Notes under the pieces: generated by a model
What the model was told of the DNA's origin: nothing
The model's input: the letters and a program-made list of their open reading frames with translations, nothing else
Databases searched by the model: none
Part shown: piece by piece, positions 34,319 to 42,798 of the stretch
Position numbering within the stretch: the stretch's first letter is position 1
How the letters are laid out: each line of letters begins with the position of its first letter
Translations under genes and position numbers: made by a program
Origin: Oecophyllibacter saccharovorans
Lineage (GTDB): Bacteria > Pseudomonadota > Alphaproteobacteria > Acetobacterales > Acetobacteraceae
Reading direction: 5' to 3'
NCBI RefSeq assembly: GCF_006542375.1
Contig: NZ_CP038143.1
Location: 1,612,001 to 1,676,000, forward strand
DNA: 64,000 nt

Positions 34319-35101
34319 ATGAGCACGCCTGCCCCTGACTCTGCGCCTGCCAAAGCGGGACCTCTGCCCTACAAGCGCGTTCTGCTCAAGGTTTCGGGAG
34401 AAGCCCTGATGGGCGACGGGCAGGCAGGGATCTCGCCTGACATGGTCACGAAAGTGGCCGCCGATATTGCGGCAGTCGCTGCAAGCGGGGTGGAGGTGTG
34501 CCTGGTGGTGGGCGGCGGCAACATCTACCGCGGCCTGGCCGGTGCAGCCAAGGGGATGGACCGCGCCCAGGGCGATTACGCCGGCATGCTGGCCACCGTC
34601 ATCAACGCCCTGATGCTGCAGAACGCGCTGGAGCAGCAGGGCGTGGAGACCCGGGTGATGACGGCCATTCAGATGGCGGCCATCGCCGAGCCCTATATCC
34701 GCCGCCGCGCCGTGCGCCACATGGAGAAGGGGCGGGTGGTTATCTTTGCCGCCGGCACGGGCAATCCCTTCTTCACCACCGACACGGCCGCCGCCCTGCG
34801 GGCCAATGAGATGGAATGCGACGCGCTCTTCAAGGGCACGCAGGTGGATGGAGTGTATGACTCGGACCCGCGCCGCAATCCCGATGCACGCCGTTATGAC
34901 GAGCTGACCTACACCGACGTCCTGGCGCGCGATCTCAAGGTCATGGATGCGGCGGCGATCAGCCTGGCACGCGAGAACGACCTCCCCATCATTGTTTTCA
35001 ACATGCATTCGCCCCACGCCTTTTCCGAGGTGCTCAAAGGCGATGGCAAGTTTACGAGAATTGTGGAAAAAGCGGCCCCGACCAAACCCGCGGCGTCATG
35101 A
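34319..35101 (+). CDS. pyrH: UMP kinase
   Basis: 260-residue hexameric bacterial UMP kinase of the amino-acid-kinase fold, making UDP from [17 protein letters not shown] is the phosphate-binding start, [13 protein letters not shown] the glycine-rich loop, and [38 protein letters not shown] and DGVYDSDPR follow. The ATG at 34319 begins a 20-residue Pro/Ala-rich extension before the fold. rpsB and tsf, usually just upstream, are absent; pyrH-frr-uppS-cdsA-dxr-rseP-bamA is otherwise the classic order. Spacing to frr is 176 bases and includes TTGCGGC/GCCGCAA that could pair. Confidence 0.97.
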   Translation: MSTPAPDSAPAKAGPLPYKRVLLKVSGEALMGDGQAGISPDMVTKVAADIAAVAASGVEVCLVVGGGNIYRGLAGAAKGMDRAQGDYAGMLATVINALMLQNALEQQGVETRVMTAIQMAAIAEPYIRRRAVRHMEKGRVVIFAAGTGNPFFTTDTAAALRANEMECDALFKGTQVDGVYDSDPRRNPDARRYDELTYTDVLARDLKVMDAAAISLARENDLPIIVFNMHSPHAFSEVLKGDGKFTRIVEKAAPTKPAAS

Positions 35102-35277
35102 TTCTTCCATGATGCGGCGTTAAGCCTTGCGGCTTTTGAAAGCGGCGGCGTTGCGGCAATCTGCGTCAGTCGCCGCAAGCGGGGTCAGGCTTGCAGGCTA
35201 TCTGCTGTGACCATGCCGCGACATTCAACCGGGACGCCCCGCTCCCTTAAGGGCTCCCATCAGGAGAGGAACCATCA

Positions 35278-35844
35278 ATGAGCGCTGAGCTGACAGAACT
35301 GCTGGAAGACCTGAAACGCCGCATGGAAGGCGCTCTTGAGAGCCTGCGGCGTGACTTTTCCGGGCTGCGTTCCGGCCGGGCGAGCCCCAACCTGCTGGAG
35401 CCCGTGCGCGTCGAGGCCTATGGCTCGGTGGTGCCTCTGTCGCAGGTCGGCTCGGTTGCGGTGCCCGAAGCGCGGATGCTGACCGTCTCGGTCTGGGACC
35501 AGAGCCTGGTGGGCCCGGTGGAGAAGGCCATCCGCAACAGCGGCCTGGGCCTCAATCCCGCAACCGAGGGCCAGACCATCCGCGTGCCGCTCCCCCAGCT
35601 GACGGAAGAGCGGCGCAACGAGTTAGCCAAGGCTGCCGCCCGTTATACTGAGGGGGCGCGCATTGCCGTGCGCGGCGTGCGTCGTGACGGGATGGACAAG
35701 GCCAAGGGCTTCGAGAAGAAGAACGAGATCAGCCAGGACGACCTCAAGAGCTGGACGGACTCTATTCAGAAGCTGACCGATGGCTATATCGAGACGGTCG
35801 ACAAGCTGCTCGCTGACAAAGAGCGCGATATCAAGCAGGTCTGA
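35278..35844 (+). CDS. frr: Ribosome recycling factor
   Basis: 188-residue RRF, which with EF-G splits post-termination ribosomes. LLEDLKRRMEGALESLRRDFSG begins the three-helix bundle; LRSGRASPNLLEPV, VPLSQVGSVAVPEARMLTV, IRNSGLGLNPATEGQTIRVPLPQLTEERR and RRDGMDKAKGFEKKNEIS are all conserved. Length is normal. AGGAGAGG is nine bases before the ATG. The stop TGA is followed ten bases later by the GTG of uppS, so coupling is likely. Confidence 0.97.
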   Translation: MSAELTELLEDLKRRMEGALESLRRDFSGLRSGRASPNLLEPVRVEAYGSVVPLSQVGSVAVPEARMLTVSVWDQSLVGPVEKAIRNSGLGLNPATEGQTIRVPLPQLTEERRNELAKAAARYTEGARIAVRGVRRDGMDKAKGFEKKNEISQDDLKSWTDSIQKLTDGYIETVDKLLADKERDIKQV

Positions 35845-35853
35845 TGGGTCGAA

Positions 35854-36627
35854 GTGCCTTTTTCCGCCCGCCAGGACGTCCCGCAGGATGCATCGTTTTT
35901 CGATGAGGACCCGCCAGAGAACGGGGGAGTGCCGCGTCACGTCGCCATTATCATGGACGGCAACGGACGCTGGGCGCGGGCGCGCGGCCTGCCCATCGCC
36001 CAGGGACACCATGAAGGGGGGGAAGCCGTGCAGCGCTGCGTGCGCGCAGCCATCGACGCGCAGGTGCCTTATCTGACGCTTTACGCCTTTTCGTCGGAAA
36101 ACTGGCGGCGCTCGGAAGAGGAGATCGGCAACCTGACCTCCCTGCTGCAGTTCTACCTGCGCCACAAGCTTGAAGAGCTGCATTCGCTCGGGGTGCGGCT
36201 GCACATCATCGGCGAGCCCGAGCGCTTCGGTTCCACCCTGTGCCAGGAGCTGCAAATGGCCGAAGCGCGCACGTCAGCCAACACGAAACTCACCCTCTCG
36301 CTCGCCCTTTCCTATGGCGGGCGCGCCGAGATCGCGCGCGCAGCCCGCGCACTGGCCCGCAAGGCCGCAGACGGCCTGCTGCCGCCCGACAGCATCACGG
36401 AAGAACACCTGGCTTCTTCCCTGCAGACGAGCGGCATTCCCGACCCTGACGTGGTGGTCCGCACGAGCGGTGAGCACCGCCTGTCCAATTTCCTGCTCTG
36501 GCAGTCCGCTTATGCGGAGCTGGTTTTTCTCGACGTGCTGTGGCCGGATTTCAGCGAAAGGGATTTTTCGCGCGTCGTTTCCTGCTACGCCATGCGCCAG
36601 CGCCGTTTCGGAGGGCGCCCGCAGTGA
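35854..36627 (+). CDS. uppS: Undecaprenyl (isoprenyl) diphosphate synthase
   Basis: 257-residue cis-prenyltransferase that makes the C55 lipid carrier for peptidoglycan and polysaccharides. HVAIIMDGNGRWARARGLP is the signature with catalytic Asp, followed by GHHEGGEAVQRC, LTLYAFSSENWRRSEEE, LSYGGRAEIARAA, PDVVVRTSGEHRLSNFLLW and a C-terminal RFGGR. Start is the GTG at 35854, about ten bases past frr. An out-of-frame ATG overlapping the frr stop (35844) opens only a short frame. Its stop lies in GTGA (36624-36627), opening a leader frame toward cdsA. Confidence 0.95.
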   Translation: MPFSARQDVPQDASFFDEDPPENGGVPRHVAIIMDGNGRWARARGLPIAQGHHEGGEAVQRCVRAAIDAQVPYLTLYAFSSENWRRSEEEIGNLTSLLQFYLRHKLEELHSLGVRLHIIGEPERFGSTLCQELQMAEARTSANTKLTLSLALSYGGRAEIARAARALARKAADGLLPPDSITEEHLASSLQTSGIPDPDVVVRTSGEHRLSNFLLWQSAYAELVFLDVLWPDFSERDFSRVVSCYAMRQRRFGGRPQ

Positions 36628-36692
36628 GCGCCGCAGTGAACGACAGGGCCGGCAGCAACAGCGATAACAATAATATGAGCGCCAGAACATGA
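36624..36692 (+). CDS. Possible 22-codon leader ORF between uppS and cdsA
   Basis: GTG at 36624 overlaps the uppS stop (GTGA) and reads 22 codons without interruption, passing in frame through the ATG at 36675, to a TGA at 36690-36692 that overlaps the next ATG. The product would be Ala/Asn/Ser-rich with no known motif. It is probably a coupling device rather than a functional peptide. Listed with low confidence because no expression evidence can be read from sequence. Confidence 0.3.
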   Translation: MSAAVNDRAGSNSDNNNMSART

Positions 36693-36716
36693 GTGCCAGA
36701 AAATGAGTGACAGCAG
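36675..36716. repeat. 14-bp tandem repeat x3 carrying successive start codons, uppS/cdsA border
   Basis: ATGAGCGCCAGAAC, ATGAGTGCCAGAAA and ATGAGTGACAGCAG start at 36675, 36689 and 36703. The third ATG is the cdsA start. The second reads five codons (MSARK) then TGA, overlapping the third ATG (ATGA); the first likewise ends at a TGA overlapping the second. Same unit length and logic as at acpS, but a different sequence. Confidence 0.92.
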
Positions 36717-37497
36717 CCCGGCCTCCACTGCGCGCTGGGGCGACCTGCAGAAGCGGGTTCTCTCCAGCCTTGTCCTGATCCCCCTGGCATTTTTCTGCCT
36801 ATGGCGGGGCGGGTGGGTCTATGACCTCATGGTCATGGCCATCATGGCGGCCATGGTGTGGGAGGCCGAAACCCTGCTGGGCCAGGACATGCGCAGCTGG
36901 CGCGGGGCCCTGTTTCTCCTGTGGCCCGTCTGCGCAGCCCTGGTTGCCCTGCAGCATTCCTGGCTGTGCGTTGCCGTGCTTGTGGGGGTCGCCTTCATGT
37001 TCGGCAATCTGACAGGCTGGCCGATCCTGATCTCCGTGGTCGCGGGCGTCTCGCTCCTGCTGCTGCGCGCAGCACCGGAGGGTTTCTGGACCGTCCTGTT
37101 CACCATCGCCGTGGTGGTGGCCAGTGACAGCTGCGCCTATCTGACCGGCAGGGTCGTGGGCGGCCCCAAGCTGGCGCCGGCCATTTCGCCGGGCAAGACG
37201 GTATCGGGCTCGCTGGGCGGCCTGCTGGGAGCGATGGTCATGGGTGCCCTGGTGGCGCGCGCGGCGTCGGGCGCCTGGTCGCTGCAGGCGGCAGGCTGGG
37301 CCTTCGTGCTGGCGGTGGCTGCCCAGCTGGGCGACCTTGCCGAAAGCGGGTTCAAGCGCCGCCTGGGGGTCAAGGATTCAGGCACGCTCATTCCAGGGCA
37401 TGGCGGCGTGCTCGACAGGTTTGACGGCATTCTGGCGGCAGCACCCGTGGCCGCGTGCATCCTGCTGCTGCGCCATGGCCGGCCCTTCTGGCAGTAA
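36703..37497 (+). CDS. cdsA: Phosphatidate cytidylyltransferase
   Basis: 264-residue polytopic inner-membrane enzyme making CDP-diacylglycerol, the precursor of all phospholipids. KRVLSSLVLIPLAFFCLWRG opens the first of several hydrophobic helices. The C-terminal signature is split as DSCAYLTGRVVGGPKLAPAISPGKTVSGS, then LGDLAESGFKRRLGVKDSG and PGHGGVLDRFDG, containing the metal-binding Asp residues. Start is the third ATG of the 14-bp repeat; no Shine-Dalgarno sequence is present, so reinitiation from uppS through the micro-ORF chain is likely. Followed by dxr after 90 bases. Confidence 0.95.
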   Translation: MSDSSPASTARWGDLQKRVLSSLVLIPLAFFCLWRGGWVYDLMVMAIMAAMVWEAETLLGQDMRSWRGALFLLWPVCAALVALQHSWLCVAVLVGVAFMFGNLTGWPILISVVAGVSLLLLRAAPEGFWTVLFTIAVVVASDSCAYLTGRVVGGPKLAPAISPGKTVSGSLGGLLGAMVMGALVARAASGAWSLQAAGWAFVLAVAAQLGDLAESGFKRRLGVKDSGTLIPGHGGVLDRFDGILAAAPVAACILLLRHGRPFWQ

Positions 37498-37587
37498 AGG
37501 TGGGGCAGTGAGAGAAATTCAGGTGAACACAACCAGGAAAGAAGGCAGGCGGTCCCAGAGGCTGCAGAGAGTAGGGGTAGACAGGAA

Positions 37588-38772
37588 ATGAGCGGTAAAC
37601 ACGCCAGGCGGCGGATCAGCGTGCTGGGCAGCACAGGCAGCATCGGCACCTCGACGGTCGATCTGCTGAAGGGGATGAAAGACCGGATCAGCGTCCGCGC
37701 CCTGGTGGGCGGGAAGAACGCGCGGCTTCTGGCCGAGCAGGCGCGCCTGCTTGAAGCCGAGCTGGCCGTGCTTGACGATGAAAACGGTTACGAGGAGCTC
37801 AAGACCCTGCTTGCGGACACCGGCACGGAAGTGGCGGTCGGTCGGCAGGCCGTGATCGAGGCCGGCGCGCTGGAAGCGGACTGGACCATGGCCGCCATCA
37901 CCGGGGCAGCCGGGCTCGAGCCCACCCTGGCGGCCGCGCGCAACGGTCATGCGGTGGCGCTCGCCAACAAGGAGGCGCTGGTCTGCGCGGGCAATCTCAT
38001 GCTGAAGATCGTGCGCGAGGCCGGGGCCAAGCTGCTGCCGGTGGATTCCGAGCACAATGCCATCGCCCAGTCGCTGGGCGGCGCGCCGATGTCAGAGGTC
38101 GAGAAGATCATCCTCACCGCTTCAGGCGGCCCGTTCCGACGTGCAAGCCTGCAGGAGATGGCCGAAGCGACGCCCGAGAAGGCGCTGCGCCATCCCACCT
38201 GGTCCATGGGGGCCAAGATCACCATTGATTCGGCCTCCATGGCCAATAAGGGTCTTGAGATCATTGAGGCTGCGCGCCTGTTCGGGCTGCCTGAAGAGCA
38301 GATCGACGTCCTAGTGCATCCGCAATCGGTCGTGCACGGTATGGTGAATTTCAGGGACGGAAGCTTCGTCGCCCAGCTGGGTAGCGCTGACATGCGCATT
38401 CCCATCTCCCACACCCTGGCCTGGCCTGAGCGGATGACGACGGGCTGCGCGCGGCTGAACCTGGCCGAGCTGGGCCAGCTGGATTTCGAGGCGGCCGATG
38501 AAGAGCGTTTCATCCCCCTGCGCCTGGCGCGCCAGGTGCTGCGGGCAGGGGGCGTGGCGCCGACGGTCTTTTCAGCGGCCAATGAAGTGGCGGTGGCCGC
38601 CTTCCTGGCAGGGCGCATCCGTTTCCTGGGCATCGGCGAGACCATAGAGGCGGCGCTGGACGCCATGGACGCCAATCCCGAGCCCCAAACGCTGGAGGAT
38701 ATCTTCCACTGGGACCGCGTCGGGCGCGAGCTGGCCGAGGCCTGGATCAACCGTCAGCCGCAGGGGAACTGA
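37588..38772 (+). CDS. dxr: 1-deoxy-D-xylulose 5-phosphate reductoisomerase
   Basis: 394-residue NADPH-dependent enzyme of the MEP isoprenoid pathway, forming MEP from DXP; it feeds the neighbouring uppS. SVLGSTGSIGTSTVDLL is the NADPH-binding start; ALANKEALVCAG, LLPVDSEHNAIAQSL, LTASGGPFR, HPTWSMGAKITIDSASMANKGLE and DVLVHPQSVVHGMVNF cover the metal and substrate sites. The ATG at 37588 lies in AAATGAG. A 27-codon frame starting GTG at 37508 ends with a TGA that overlaps this ATG, so coupling may again be used. rseP starts one base after its stop. Confidence 0.97.
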   Translation: MSGKHARRRISVLGSTGSIGTSTVDLLKGMKDRISVRALVGGKNARLLAEQARLLEAELAVLDDENGYEELKTLLADTGTEVAVGRQAVIEAGALEADWTMAAITGAAGLEPTLAAARNGHAVALANKEALVCAGNLMLKIVREAGAKLLPVDSEHNAIAQSLGGAPMSEVEKIILTASGGPFRRASLQEMAEATPEKALRHPTWSMGAKITIDSASMANKGLEIIEAARLFGLPEEQIDVLVHPQSVVHGMVNFRDGSFVAQLGSADMRIPISHTLAWPERMTTGCARLNLAELGQLDFEAADEERFIPLRLARQVLRAGGVAPTVFSAANEVAVAAFLAGRIRFLGIGETIEAALDAMDANPEPQTLEDIFHWDRVGRELAEAWINRQPQGN

Positions 38773-38773
38773 A

Positions 38774-39892
38774 GTGCACGCTCTCTCCAATGTGATCATC
38801 GGCCTGCTGGTTTTCGGGGTGGTCGTCTTCGTGCATGAGTTCGGCCACTTCATGGCTGCCCGCTGGCGCGGCGTGCCGGTGGACGTGTTCTCCATCGGCT
38901 TCGGCCCCGCCCTGTGCGCCTGGCCTGACCGCTACGGGACGCGCTGGCAGCTGAGCCTGCTGCCGCTGGGCGGCTACGTGAAGCTGCACGGCGCCGGCGT
39001 GGAGGAAAATCCGCCCCCGCCCGATGAAGCGGCGCGCGACGCTGCGGACCCGACCTCGTACCAGAACCAGCCGCTGCTGACGCGGGTGCTGGTCACGGTG
39101 ATGGGGCCTGCCTTCAATTTCCTGTTCGCCATCCTGCTGTTTATCCTGCTCTACAGCCTTTACGGCCGCCCCGAGATCAAGCCCGACATTGCCATGGTCG
39201 CCCCCCAGAGTGCGGCGGCCCAGGCCGGGCTGCAGAAGGGCGACCACCTTCTGTCGATCGACGGGCGCCGGATTCTGAGCGTGCCGGACTTCCAGGCCGC
39301 AATCGCTGCCCATCCGGGCGCGCATGTCGTGCTCGGCATCGCGCGCGACGGCCATGACCTGGACGTTCCGGTGACCCTGCAGAGCGTTGAGGAAAAGGGT
39401 GTTGCAGGGAAGGCACATGCCACGGGGCGGCTGGGAATAGGTTTTGCCGTGGTTCGGGCCAAACCTATGCCTTTCTGGAAGGCGATCCCTGCAGGTATTG
39501 AAGAGACATGGCACATGACCTGCCAGGTTGTGCAGACGCTGTGGCAAATGCTGACAGGACAGCGCAACCCCGATCAACTTTCCGGCACGATCGGCATTAT
39601 CAATATGTCGGGCCAGGCTGCGCATTATGGACTTGCGGCATTACTGTTCTTTATTGCCATGCTGTCGGCCAATCTCGGGCTGCTGAACCTGTTTCCCGTG
39701 CCGATGCTCGATGGCGGCCACCTGCTTTTCTACACAATAGAGGGCGTGCGGGGCCGTCCGATTTCACAGAGGGCGCAGGGTTACGCCTTCCAGGCAGGGT
39801 TGGTGCTTGTGCTGGCACTCTTCCTGTTTTCCAATTATAACGACCTGAGCCGGTTGGGCGCATTCAGTTGGCTGACCGGGCACAAAGGTTGA
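38774..39892 (+). CDS. rseP: Site-2 intramembrane metalloprotease RseP
   Basis: 372-residue zinc protease of the inner membrane. VVVFVHEFGHFMAARW in the first helix is the HEXXH active site, FSIGFGPAL follows, one periplasmic PDZ domain is centred on QAGLQKGDHLLSIDGRRI, and LLNLFPVPMLDGGHLLF in the third helix has the second zinc ligand Asp. It cleaves anti-sigma factors and remnant signal peptides in model bacteria; which target it has here is unknown. Start is GTG at 38774, one base after the dxr stop. Directly upstream of bamA, as in most Proteobacteria. Confidence 0.95.
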   Translation: MHALSNVIIGLLVFGVVVFVHEFGHFMAARWRGVPVDVFSIGFGPALCAWPDRYGTRWQLSLLPLGGYVKLHGAGVEENPPPPDEAARDAADPTSYQNQPLLTRVLVTVMGPAFNFLFAILLFILLYSLYGRPEIKPDIAMVAPQSAAAQAGLQKGDHLLSIDGRRILSVPDFQAAIAAHPGAHVVLGIARDGHDLDVPVTLQSVEEKGVAGKAHATGRLGIGFAVVRAKPMPFWKAIPAGIEETWHMTCQVVQTLWQMLTGQRNPDQLSGTIGIINMSGQAAHYGLAALLFFIAMLSANLGLLNLFPVPMLDGGHLLFYTIEGVRGRPISQRAQGYAFQAGLVLVLALFLFSNYNDLSRLGAFSWLTGHKG

Positions 39893-40006
39893 GAGACCCT
39901 GAAGAGGGCGCCTGCCCGGGGTTATTCTTGCCTGCAGGTGCGCTTTCCATTATTTCGCCTGCACAGCGCAGGCGTGGTGCGCGACTCTGAACGAGGAAGA
40001 GTGGTT

Positions 40007-42580
40007 TTGTCAGGATTACGCTTCAAGGCATTCCGGCCCCGTGCCATCAGGCTGGCCCTGCTGGCCTCGGCCTGCCTGGTGCCTGGTTTTCTGAGCGATG
40101 CGGAGGCTGCCGGCCCGGTGCGCCGCCACAGCCGCGACGACAGCGCTGCCGCCCAGCAGCTGGCCCAGCAGCACGCGCGTGCGGCTGATGCCTCGAGCCA
40201 GAAGGTCGCTGCCGGCGGGATCATCCAGTCCATCGCCGTTCAGGGCAACAGCCGCATCGAGACGCCCACTGTCCTTTCCTACATGGTGGTGCAGCCGGGC
40301 GATCCCTTCAGCCGGGACGGCATCAACCGCTCGCTCAAGACTCTTTACGCCACCGGCCTGTTCAGTGACGTCACCATGAAGCGTGAAGGCGGCACCCTGA
40401 TCGTGCAGGTGCGCGAGAACCCGATCGTCAACCGCATCATCTTCGAGGGCAATCACGGCCTCAAGGACAATGACATGCTCAAGGAGATGGCGCTGCGGGC
40501 GCGCGCCGTCTTCTCGGCCCAGACCGTGGCTGCCGACCGCCAGAAGATCCTCAACCTCTACGCGTCCAAGTCCCGCTTCGGCACCACCGTCACCCCGCAG
40601 ATCATCCGCCTGGGCCACAACCGCGTGGACGTGGTTTTCAAGATCAACGAATCCCCCCAGACCCTGATCGAGAAGATCGTCTTCGTCGGCAACAAGCATT
40701 TCAGCCAGGGTGACCTGGCAGCGGTGATCTCGTCCAAGGAATCCGCCTGGTACCGCTTCTTCTCCTCGTCTGACGAATACAATCCCGAGCGGGTCCGTTA
40801 CGATCAGGAGCTGCTGCGCCGCTTCTACCTCCATAACGGCTTCGTGGACTTCCATATGGTGGACGCGACCGGCGAGCTGTCGGAGGATCACAAGACCTTC
40901 TACATCACCTATACCGTGCATGAAGGGCCGCGCTACCGGCTGGACAAGGTTTCCATCCGCTCCAACGTCCCCAATGTCACGCCCAAGGGCATGAAGTCGC
41001 ATCTGGAGGTCTATAAGGGCCAGTACTACGACGGCACGGCCATCCAGGACAACGCGACCGACATGCAGGACTGGCTGCAGGATAACGGTCATCCCTTCGC
41101 GCAGGTGCGCACCGACATCGCCCGTAACCCTGAAAAGAAACTGGTCGACCTGCTCTTCGACATCGTCGAGGGCCCGCGTGTCTATGTCGAGCGGATCGAC
41201 ATCAACGGCAACACCATCACGCGCGGCGATGTTATCCGCCGCAACATGCCGATGGGCGAGGGGGACGCCTATACCCCGGCCGACCGCAAATATACCAAGA
41301 TGGCCCTCCAGGACATGGGCTTCTTCAAGAACGTGAGCGTGGACGAGACCCAGGGCTCGGCGCCTGACAAGGTCAATGTCAGCGCCAATGTGGTCGAGAA
41401 GCCGACCGGCGAGTTCTCCCTGGGCGGCGGTTACTCCACGGACGTCGGCATCATGGGCAATCTGGGCCTCAAGCAGCACAACCTGCTGGGCACGGGCGTG
41501 GATGCCGGCTTCTCGGGAACGGTGGCGTATTACGAGCAGCAGGCCGACATCTCGGTGACCGATCCCTACTTCCTGGGGCGCAACTTCGTTGCCGGGGCGG
41601 ATATCTACTTCGTCCAGAACGATTACCAGACCTACCAGAAGTATAAGGAGGGCCAGTACGGCTTCTCGCTGCGCGCCGGCTATTCCTTCAACCGCTATCT
41701 CTCGCAGTCCTGGACCTACACCCTGGTCGACCGTCAGGTCGGCAACGCCTTCCCGGGCCATTACGCGGGCAACAACTACGACACGCCTTCCATCTACGTT
41801 CTGCAGGATGCCGGCTGGTCGCTGCTGTCTCAGATCAGCACGAACTTCACCTATGACCGGCGTGACAACCGCGTCATGCCGCATTCGGGCTTCATGCTGA
41901 ACCTGGGGGGTGACTTCGCCGGTCTGGGCGGCAATGAAAAATATGCCCGCGTCAAGTTCAACGGCGTGGGCTACATCCCGCTTGACAGCATCACCGGCAA
42001 CCATGCCTGGACCATCGAGATGCGCGGCGGCATCGGCTATATGGGCGACTGGAGCCACAGCGGCGACCGCAACATCATCGACAACTTCTACCTGGGCGGC
42101 CAGAACCTGCGCGGCTTCCTGCAGGGCGGCGTCGGGCCGCGCTCAAGTCACTTCCGCTGCCATGGTCCCGGCACCAGCAGCGGCCCATATGGGGCAGGCG
42201 GCTGGTGTCCGTGGGCAGGCCAGGATGACTTCCTGGGCGGCAAGTTCATGTATACCGCTTCCTGGCAGCTGGATTTCCCGCTGCCGATGGGCGAGGCCCT
42301 GGGCATCTCCGGGCGCGGCTTCATCGATTCCGGCTCGCTGGCCGGTATCCGTGTGCGCCACCGCTATGACCGCAAGGGCACGCCGCAGGTGCCGGGCCTC
42401 GGCGCGGCCACCTATACCCCGATCAGCGGCGATACCCTCATCCCGCGCGTCTCGGGTGGTCTGGGCATTTCCTGGAACAGCCCCTTCGGCCGCGTGAACA
42501 TCGATGGTGCGGTGCCCATCCACAAATACCGCGGCGACCGCGTCTACCCGATCCGCTTCGGCTTCGGCCAGCAGTTCTGA
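40007..42580 (+). CDS. bamA: Outer-membrane protein assembly factor BamA
   Basis: 857-residue Omp85 protein inserting beta-barrels into the outer membrane. I place the start at TTG 40007: GAGGAAG lies seven bases ahead and it gives a normal signal peptide (AIRLALLASACLVPGFLSDAEAA). The GTG at 39938 gives a 23-residue extension with charged residues and is the alternative. Five POTRA domains run to about residue 450, beginning IQSIAVQGNSRIETPTVLSYM. The 16-strand barrel follows and ends in FGFGQQF with terminal Phe. The L6 substitute for VRGF is NLRGFLQGG. Loop L6 carries two cysteines (718 and 734) in a Gly-rich insert. Preceded by rseP, followed by skp. Confidence 0.95.
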   Translation: MSGLRFKAFRPRAIRLALLASACLVPGFLSDAEAAGPVRRHSRDDSAAAQQLAQQHARAADASSQKVAAGGIIQSIAVQGNSRIETPTVLSYMVVQPGDPFSRDGINRSLKTLYATGLFSDVTMKREGGTLIVQVRENPIVNRIIFEGNHGLKDNDMLKEMALRARAVFSAQTVAADRQKILNLYASKSRFGTTVTPQIIRLGHNRVDVVFKINESPQTLIEKIVFVGNKHFSQGDLAAVISSKESAWYRFFSSSDEYNPERVRYDQELLRRFYLHNGFVDFHMVDATGELSEDHKTFYITYTVHEGPRYRLDKVSIRSNVPNVTPKGMKSHLEVYKGQYYDGTAIQDNATDMQDWLQDNGHPFAQVRTDIARNPEKKLVDLLFDIVEGPRVYVERIDINGNTITRGDVIRRNMPMGEGDAYTPADRKYTKMALQDMGFFKNVSVDETQGSAPDKVNVSANVVEKPTGEFSLGGGYSTDVGIMGNLGLKQHNLLGTGVDAGFSGTVAYYEQQADISVTDPYFLGRNFVAGADIYFVQNDYQTYQKYKEGQYGFSLRAGYSFNRYLSQSWTYTLVDRQVGNAFPGHYAGNNYDTPSIYVLQDAGWSLLSQISTNFTYDRRDNRVMPHSGFMLNLGGDFAGLGGNEKYARVKFNGVGYIPLDSITGNHAWTIEMRGGIGYMGDWSHSGDRNIIDNFYLGGQNLRGFLQGGVGPRSSHFRCHGPGTSSGPYGAGGWCPWAGQDDFLGGKFMYTASWQLDFPLPMGEALGISGRGFIDSGSLAGIRVRHRYDRKGTPQVPGLGAATYTPISGDTLIPRVSGGLGISWNSPFGRVNIDGAVPIHKYRGDRVYPIRFGFGQQF

Positions 42581-42588
42581 GCCCGCTC

Positions 42589-42616
42589 CCCGGTGCCCCC
42601 GTCACGGGGCACCGGG
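42589..42616 (+). terminator. GC-rich hairpin after bamA
   Basis: CCCGGTGCCCC (42589-42599) pairs perfectly with GGGGCACCGGG (42606-42616) around a six-base loop, eight bases after the bamA stop. There is no T-run, so it may protect or attenuate the mRNA rather than fully end transcription. Confidence 0.5.
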
Positions 42617-42798
42617 CCGGGGCGGACGACTACAGGAAATCGGGATCCCTTGATTTTCATCGCCGCCCGGCAATTTCCTGCCGCAATCAGGGTGCATTTT
42701 CCCGCCCGACGTTGAACTGTGCTGAAAATCGTTTTTGATGCTGGTCCTTCTGCCGAAGGGGGAAAGGCTGCCAGCAGGTTACTGCAGAAAGGTCTGAC

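Noticed and set aside
35844-35907. ATG overlapping the frr stop as the uppS start
   Set aside because: It is out of frame with the conserved UppS sequence and terminates after about 20 codons.
40016-42058. 680-codon minus-strand open frame opposite bamA
   Set aside because: Composition typical of antisense frames; no domain; bamA is unambiguous on the other strand.
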